From Onchocerca lupi (Eukaryota > Nematoda > Chromadorea > Rhabditida > Onchocercidae): 64,000 nucleotides of DNA. Made by a program: the position numbers and the translations under genes. Location of the stretch: contig JAOVVO010000041.1 in the NCBI GenBank assembly GCA_028564675.1, positions 124,001 through 188,000 of the forward strand. The letters run 5' to 3'. The notes beneath the pieces were generated by a model that did not search any database, was not told the origin of the DNA, and saw only the letters and a program-made list of their open reading frames with translations. This document shows positions 57,701 through 64,000 of the stretch, in pieces (positions within the stretch are counted from its first letter, which is position 1; each line of letters opens with the position of its first letter).

Positions 57701-59881
57701 ATGGTTGGGCGAGTCCGAAAGGTTTGTATTTTTGATATGTATAAAAATTGAATATATATGATCGCGAATCACATGTTGCATATAATTTTTGCAGTGGGTT
57801 AAAAGACACGATCAACAGTTCTTTTATTAACGTAGGTTTTGATAAACATAATGATGGAATTGAAGTTCTTCTTGCAGCGTCCTCTTTGCTTCTACAAAAG
57901 ATCGGAAATGAAGGAGTTGAAAATTTTTAGAATTATTTTTTGGAACTACATTCGTGTTAAACAAAAATGGCATAACGACTAAAAATGCTGGGAATTGAAG
58001 ATGTGGGATGTAATGCAATTTTTGGAGTGTTGAAATTAGACAAAAATGTTGCTTAATATATTGAAGCCCAAGTATCAGAGTTACTTTAAACTGAAAGATA
58101 AGTCAAGCAGATTAAAATCTGAATAGATGTGATGCAAAATTCTAGAAAGTAGGGTTCTCATACAAAAACAATATTGGAAGTGAGCTAGTAAATCTTATGA
58201 GTTTTCAGCACTTATCAATTTGAATCGATTTTTTCTTTCTTTTTTTTTAGACTGGTGAAGCAATTGTTCGAGATGGCTCGAGAACACAAACCATCTATAA
58301 TATTCATCGATGAGATTGATTCGTTGTGCTCATCACGTTCCGATACAGAAAGTGAATCTGCTCGACGTATAAAAACCGAATTTTTAGTTCAGATGCAAGG
58401 AGTTGGCAATGACATGGAAGGTATATTAGTACTTGGTGCTACTAATATACCATGGGTATTAGATGCTGCTATTCGGCGACGATTTGAGGTTGGAAGAATT
58501 ACCTTTTTTGGAATGGATCTGTCATATTTTATTGTGAGCTTTGTATTTCGCACATTTCAATGTGCTATCTTTCGATAATTATATAGAGCAAAATATATAC
58601 TTCTGAGAAATTAAATTAGGCTTAAGTATTTTTGGCATAAGCAATCATAAGATCATTTGATAGCTAAAATTTAGAAATCTGAAAATGATTTTAATTTCAG
58701 TGGTGTCTTAAAGGTGCAATTCATAAGCATTCATAAGTTTCATTTTTAGTTCAACTATATATATATGTATAATATAGTTATATAGTCTATAAAAGAAAGA
58801 TGACTTGTGTGATTGATTTGTCTGCTACAAAATATGCTTTGGGAACTCAATAGTTTAGCGATTGATATTTTTATTTTCCAGAAACGGATTTATATCCCGT
58901 TACCAGAAGCAAATGCTAGGAAAGACATGTTTAAATTGCATGTCGGGAAGAATACACAACATTCATTAACGGAACAGGATTTCAAGGTTTGTAGTAATTT
59001 TACGTAGGTCCATTTTTATGTATTTTTAAGAAATGGAGTTTCAATCATTCAGTATTGAGGGGGGAGACCCATTCAATTAATTTCTACTTTAAATCTCATA
59101 TTTATTTAGGTTCATTGTTATGCATTTCCAAGAAATGTTATATGAAGATTACATTTTCTGAGGAAGAAGAATATATGTGTATATATATATGACTAAGATA
59201 AAGTCGTAATGTAATTATTTCTGCTGTAGCAATGGTTCAGCAACAAGTTCTAAGAAATTGTTTTTTATACCTGATTTTCGTATTGGACTCTATTTTTTTG
59301 CTTTTTGTTGTTTGCAGACTCTTGCAGAAAAAACGGAAGGTTTTTCTGGATACGATATTTCGATTGTTGTACGGGAGGCTTTAATGCAACCGATTCGTAA
59401 AGTGCAAACAGCAACTCATTTTAAGCATGTTTCTGGGCCGTCACCTTCAAATTGTAATATTATTGTACATGATTTGCTGACTCCTTGCTCTCCTGGTGAT
59501 CCAGGTGCCATGGCAATGTCCTTCATAGATGTACCCGCCGATAAACTAGCTGAACCAGTTCTTTCAATGGTACATTTTTTGTTGTCGAAATTTCTGGCTC
59601 TTTTCATATCATGATATGATGATAAGCAAAAATGAATTAAGTGATAATTTTATCAATTTATGAGAAAAGAACAGGAATAGTTGATTTTTCCTCTATTTTG
59701 CGCATCGAATAGAATCAGGATAATTCTAGGTAATCATAATATTCAATTAAATGTTAAAGAAAATTTCGTTAAAATTCAGAGCGACATGCTACGATCGTTA
59801 ATGAACACGAAACCAACAGTAAATAAGGCGGATTTGGATAAATTGATGCAATTTACGAAAGATTTCGGTCAAGAAGGATAA
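51734..59881 (+). CDS. vps-4: VPS4 AAA ATPase (ESCRT-III disassembly)
   Basis: ATPase that remodels and recycles ESCRT-III during multivesicular-body sorting, abscission and membrane repair. Nine exons: 51734-51760, 51924-52035, 52234-52325, 53110-53341, 57565-57721, 58251-58488, 58882-58986, 59318-59569, 59780-59881; exactly 438 aa, close to human VPS4A/B. The N-terminal MIT domain spans about 8-77 (NYPEALRLYKHGIDYFLHAI, QRCASYLDRAEKVKEYLK), followed by an acidic linker and NWDDIAGLEGAKEALKEAV. Walker A is GPPGTGKS (K173), Walker B IIFIDEID (D227, E228), and AAIRRRFEKR carries the arginine fingers. The beta domain includes LLTPCSPGDPGAMAMSF. The C-terminal helix ends in KDFGQEG, identical to other VPS4 proteins. 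Intron 4 (4.2 kb) contains an antisense GPCR gene. A probable trans-splice acceptor sits directly before the ATG. Confidence 0.97.
52686..52758. repeat. 21-bp direct repeat in vps-4 intron 3
   Basis: GTTTGAAATGTAACACAAAA plus T occurs at 52686-52706 and again at 52738-52758. A shorter related copy (GCAGTTTGAAATGG) lies between them. It looks like a small local tandem duplication. Confidence 0.85.
54098..55994 (-). CDS. Rhodopsin-family (class A) GPCR, nested antisense in vps-4 intron 4
   Basis: Seven-transmembrane receptor of unknown ligand. Four exons on the minus strand: 55994-55575, 55010-54778, 54565-54392, 54320-54098; phases close to exactly 349 aa, with a stop codon directly before the ATG. 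The extracellular N-terminus of about 55 residues has N-glycosylation sites (NST, NHS). TM1 is LLAITFACISLLALLANCTL, TM2 SSHFIAHLCITNAATLCFLI, and Cys137 (VMCRVQ) is the TM3 disulfide Cys, with its partner in FRHCIWGD. TM4 has VLSWLLAFGLALP, TM5 LILGVFIPASLASYAYI, TM6 contains SPFYQLPFYAI, and TM7 LFLAFMQCFISPGLYGASLF. Oddities: the DRY position reads GVHLL, the TM2 Asp is Asn, and NPxxY is SPxLY. The 50-residue tail follows TM7. The whole gene fits inside one vps-4 intron. Subfamily not recognised. Confidence 0.85.
55358..55403. repeat. Perfect 21-bp inverted repeat with 4-nt loop
   Basis: 55358-55378 and 55383-55403 are exact reverse complements around TTAC; the arm begins TTTTGTTTCTGCTTATGGGA. 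It lies in intron 1 of the GPCR gene and, on the other strand, in intron 4 of vps-4. It is structured like a compact foldback or precursor hairpin. Confidence 0.95.
55995..57564. other. vps-4 intron 4, part upstream of the nested GPCR
   Basis: About 1.5 kb within vps-4 intron 4 that should include the GPCR promoter on the minus strand. It contains a T run at about 56093-56110. Nothing else recognisable. Confidence 0.5.
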
Positions 59882-62800
59882 CATTTTCGGAGGAAACAGA
59901 TAAATTTGATATGTCTTAAGCGTATATGTAGAACTAGTTATTTTAGATCGTCGCTTTTCGACTATATTTGCTTCAAACTTTTCTGCAAATCTTCAAAACT
60001 TTTTTTGTTGTATATATGGCACTTGAATAAGAAGAGATCGTCAACTATTAGAAATTTATAGATGCTTTTCAGTGAGTTTTGACTTAATTTTTTGCTATAT
60101 TTTAATTTGTTTTCGGTCATTCCAATCTTTAGAGATTTTAACTTTTGATTCGTATCTCCTCTATTAAAAATATTAGTTTATTAGTTATACTTCAATCTTT
60201 TGATGAAGATCGTGCTGTTCCTGATTATAGATTATAATTCTTTTTTCAAGAAAAGAGGTGAAACAAATATTAAACTTGTTAGTATCGACAGAACAGCTGT
60301 CCTCATCTGTCGAACAAATTATTTCTGAATTGGGGCTGGATAAAATTTTTTCCGGAAATGATGCAAAATGAGTACTGAAAATTTTGGGATTTATTTAGAT
60401 TTTTTTTTCTTTTTTTTGATGCGGCGTTTTACTGCTTCTGATCTTTGTTCAAGAGATCATGCAAAAAATTATGATGTGAATTATTAGAATTTCGTAACCT
60501 ATGGAAAAACAGAATTTTTCGTTGCGGTATTGACGGTTATTTAATCGTACATGTGCATATTAACCTCCTTTTTCAACTCTAAGGTTTAGAGTTTTCCTGA
60601 AATTCATATCTGCACTGTTTCTATAATGATTTAATAAAATAGTACCAAATTAGTTCGTTCATGCGAAGCAGATTGGTCAGTTCTTTCGATAGATTTTTAT
60701 CCATTCAGTCTTGCCTTCAGTTTCCTTTTTTTTTTCTGATTGTTAATCATGACAGAGCAATCGGGTTAAATCAGAAAAAGAATTAATTTTCTTACATATT
60801 TTCTTTCTAGAACTAACTTCCATCGAATATTTGTTTGCCCATTCATGTTTTGTGTGGTTGATGTGACGTAACAACAAAAAAAAAAAATTATTTTTATGTC
60901 AATTTCAACTTATACATTTTTTGTTCATCTTTGTAATTAAACTGACAATATATAAAATGTGATTCTTTTCCACTTCTTGATTCCTCGTCAAAGGTTGGGA
61001 TCTGTTGGATTAGGTAAAAGTTACTTAAACTTTTTATTAGAAATTTTATTTTCGACAGAATCAACTATGAGAGGTTTTGAATGAAAAAGTTAAGCGAACT
61101 TGTGTAATGGTAATTTTTGTGTTGTAGTGAATTCAGACTTTCTATTTGCCGGACTTTCTCTTTGCCAAACCAGATCTACATATAAAGTGACATTTTCTAT
61201 TTGTAATAGCAATCGTTAAATGTTTGCACTGACTTAACAAAGAAAGTGACGAATTTGAATAAGCGAATAAATAGTGTATTCATTGAATTTGAAATTTTTT
61301 ACGGCGGGAACTTGTTACATTCTTTAGCTAGCTTTCCTTAATAAGTGGAATCTCTTCGGTCGTTCTGGATTGCATTAAATTTCCCCAAGGTTTATTTTTC
61401 TGAATTGCACAAATTTAAAAATTCCTTCTGATCATCTGTGAATAAGAATTGCGAAAGCATTTCTCCAGTATCTAAGAGATTTTCATGCACATATATGCTT
61501 CATATGCGGATGCACATATTGCTGTTAATAGTGGAATATCGATTTTGATAATATATTCGTTTCTTTAATGTTTGTGAAATCCGATATCACGAATGTTTGT
61601 TCAATTTCCTTCTCAAAAGCTAAGAAGAAAGATAGCCTTTTTTTTTTTTTTTTTTTTTTGGTAGTTTCGTTTTTAATTTATTTTTTATTTGATATGTTAC
61701 CATGTAAGTCACTTTGTATTTTGGCGATGTTTCTTGGTATTTTTGTGACTGCTGTGGATAATTAAGTAATATAAATTATCAATCGTTAATATTGACAATG
61801 ATCGTCGACATTCAAAAGGTGAACAAGGGCAAGATCAATTGTAATTAGTTATGGTACTAAACATTACTGTGTTACATAAGAGTATTTATTCTGGCCAGAA
61901 TTTCTATTTTACAGGTGCTGTAAGAATTTCCATATCGAAATCTTTCAAGCTGAGCAAATAAAATATGAGAACTTTACAAATAATACGCAGTGTTTGATCA
62001 TACATCCACTCGATGATTGATTCTTAAATTCAGCATTAGGTATTGGTGAGAATCATGGGGAATTTCAATGTTTTAATGACATCCGATTCTCGAAGTTAGT
62101 GTTTCCTGATAATGTTTGTTAAAAACATACACTTTATGAAGATGGAACAATTATAAAATGTATAAATTTTCTGTTCGTGTGTTCCTATTTAAATATGGAT
62201 ATGGTCATGCCTTCTTACTTTTTTATTCTAAGAATCTTTTTCGATTAATCTTGCATATGGTCTTGGAAACTGATATAACTGCTGTTTCTGTGAAATTTGG
62301 TATTCCTAAAGCTTGCAAAGTATAGAAATTTCAGAATGATAGGTGAGTTTGCCTTACATCATTTTGATCTTCAACTTTTGAAAATTGTGCGTTTCTCCTC
62401 TCCTGTCATTCCTGCAACGTCGACATTTTATGCATAAATTCAGTTATTGATTTTGAAGAGAGCATGAAAATTATTTTATGATTTATTCAATACTGACTGT
62501 CTCATTTGCACAGTACGTAAGCGTATGCTTATGTTGTCAACTCAATACCTTCCTATTTTTCTGCTTCCTTTCTACTTTACAGAGTTAAAAAGAAATTCGT
62601 ATTGTGTGCTGTGAAGATCGTCAAAATGTTTATTTGATCTCACGGAGTGATCAAATGGCTTGCATTGTAGAAGAATCTGTTTAGATCAATTCGACTTCAT
62701 TTGGATCAAAATAAATACATAGATATGTACATTATAGCGATGCATTAGCCTTGCAATTAATTGCTCTTCTCATTGTTTACTAATTATTTGATGCTTAATG

Positions 62801-63441
62801 CGATTTCTAGCTAATTTCTGCTAGTCATTTTAAATATACTCTTTTGCACATATTTCTAGCGCCGATATTCCGGGTTACTGATTTCTTACATCAGATAATG
62901 ATGATATGATAATGTAATGTCGCCCTTCTAAATTATCATTGATAACATCAGAATATGCAAATGTTTATTTTAAAGGATATTAAGACTCGAACTTTTTCAT
63001 TTGTTGAAAATTGGAATTTAATGATTGAAAAAATACTTGCTTTTTTGAGGGAAAATAAATTTTAAATTAGAGGCTTTGGATTAAAGAGATTCAAGATTTA
63101 TATTTGACTTGAAAGGGATATCCTGTTCCTACAAGAAATTAGCAATGCCTAAATTTCTCATTTCTCGTACTGTTCGTTCTCAAAAGATATTCACTCGTAA
63201 GCAATTTATTTTCATTTATGAGATCTTTCGTACCAGTGATTGCTGATGTATTTAATCAAATTTTAACAAAATAGCTTGTGCAGAAAGAAAGTTATGAGTG
63301 GTTGTCCTTCTTCTGCTATCTTTCTGTGGCGATCAGTCATTACAGTTTATCGTTTCTTTTTTATTCATTTCCAGTTTTTATTTCTGACAAAAATTCTCTT
63401 TTCTACGAAACGACAGCGAGTGTTCAATTCTGTACACAGCA
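59882..63441. other. vps-4 3' region and upstream region of the SLC7 gene
   Basis: 3.5 kb of AT-rich DNA between two plus-strand genes. T runs at 60401-60417 and 61638-61659. No coding exon recognised. The open frame at 63278-63574 overlaps the SLC7 first exon in another frame and is a shadow. Confidence 0.5.
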
Positions 63442-63969
63442 ATGGAATCCTCAGACAAGAATTTTCCTGACAAAATTCATCTCAAGCGGCGAATTTCGCT
63501 CTTTAATGGTTGTGCTATCATTATTGGTGTTATCGTTGGTTCTGGGATATTTGTCAGTCCCAAAGGTTCGATGATTTTTTTTTTGAAGAAATTAGACATT
63601 TTTCAAATTTTTAAAAAATTTGAAAATCCGTTTTTCTGAAGGAATCTCAAAACTTTGGTAAATCTTTAGTATGCAAAAATTTTTCAAATTTATTTTCTAC
63701 ACATTGTAAGAGACAGCAAATTATTACTAAGATCAAGACCAAATTTTTCTTCACTTCTTATCAGAAGATTCTAAATTCGTTTTGAAATTTTAAAATTTTC
63801 TAATAGATATCTCTACTTTCAAGGTGTACTTATTGAGTCGGGAAGCGCTGGTCTATCACTGGTTATATGGATTTTATCAGGTGCATTTGCCACAATGGGT
63901 GCTTTTGTTTATGCCGAACTTGGAACCACTATCCCTAAAAGCGGCGGTGAATATGCGTACATCAATGAG
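63442..63969 (+). CDS. SLC7-type amino-acid transporter light chain, first two exons (runs off the window)
   Basis: Amino-acid/polyamine/organocation transporter of the LAT (SLC7) light-chain type, which works as an exchanger, usually paired with an SLC3 heavy chain. Exon 1 is 63442-63565 (MESSDKNFPDKIHLKRRISL then FNGCAIIIGVIVGSGIFVSP) and exon 2 is 63824-63969, joined in phase 1, giving the first 90 residues. TM1 carries the unwound substrate-binding motif GSGIF. TM2 reads SLVIWILSGAFATMGAFVYA, followed by ELGTTIPKSGGEYAYINE, a family signature. The exon ends on a GTAGGT donor and the gene continues past the right edge. It resembles C. elegans AAT proteins; which one cannot be told from this fragment. 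Confidence 0.92.
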
Positions 63970-64000
63970 GTAGGTATGAAAGTGACAGCTTTTTTCTTGG

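Noticed and set aside
1..64000. tRNA, rRNA, CRISPR arrays, bacterial endosymbiont inserts
   Set aside because: I looked for tRNA box B sequences, repeat-spacer patterns and compact bacterial-like coding and saw none; a tRNAscan or Wolbachia search would be decisive.

Overview
The window is nuclear DNA from a nematode. The genes have many small introns (several only 42-70 nt) with TTTCAG-type acceptors, the DNA is AT-rich with long poly(A)/poly(T) runs, and every recognisable protein reads as a worm orthologue. Homopolymer tracts, large introns and protein flavour fit a spirurid/filarial-type worm, but the species is not proven. I see no bacterial, viral or CRISPR content.

Layout: (1) lpd-6/PPAN, a ribosome-biogenesis Brix protein, on the minus strand (1526-5032), with a possible small membrane-protein gene inside its first intron. 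(2) nduf-7 (complex I PSST subunit, plus, 5815-6782). (3) gei-17 (PIAS SUMO E3 ligase, plus, 8298-13433). (4) mef-2 (MADS-box factor, minus, 17411-18770). (5) About 6.5 kb upstream of mef-2 without a convincing gene, rich in microsatellites and CRE-like sites. (6) An unrecognised four-exon 152-aa protein (minus, 25350-26183), head-to-head with chaf-1 (CAF-1 large subunit, plus, 26749-30938). (7) The last two exons of an RGS7-binding-protein homologue (plus, 32515-33391). (8) About 6.5 kb with no clear gene. (9) gsa-1 (G-alpha-s, minus, 39925-48955), whose 20-codon first exon lies 6.1 kb upstream of exon 2. (10) vps-4 (ESCRT AAA ATPase, plus, 51734-59881), carrying in its 4.2-kb intron 4 a complete antisense rhodopsin-family GPCR gene (54098-55994). 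(11) The first two exons of an SLC7 amino-acid transporter (plus, from 63442), cut by the window edge.

The genes are mostly independent housekeeping or signalling loci, not a pathway cluster. Two links are worth noting: a PIAS SUMO ligase next to MEF2, whose C-terminus keeps the phosphorylation-dependent SUMO motif; and, from memory, C. elegans mef-2, nduf-7 and gei-17 are adjacent (W10D5.1/.2/.3), with lpd-6, chaf-1, gsa-1 and vps-4 on the same chromosome I. The block therefore looks like conserved ancestral linkage. Exon models below were built by hand. Each complete model has splice phases that close exactly; nduf-7 has one ambiguous junction.
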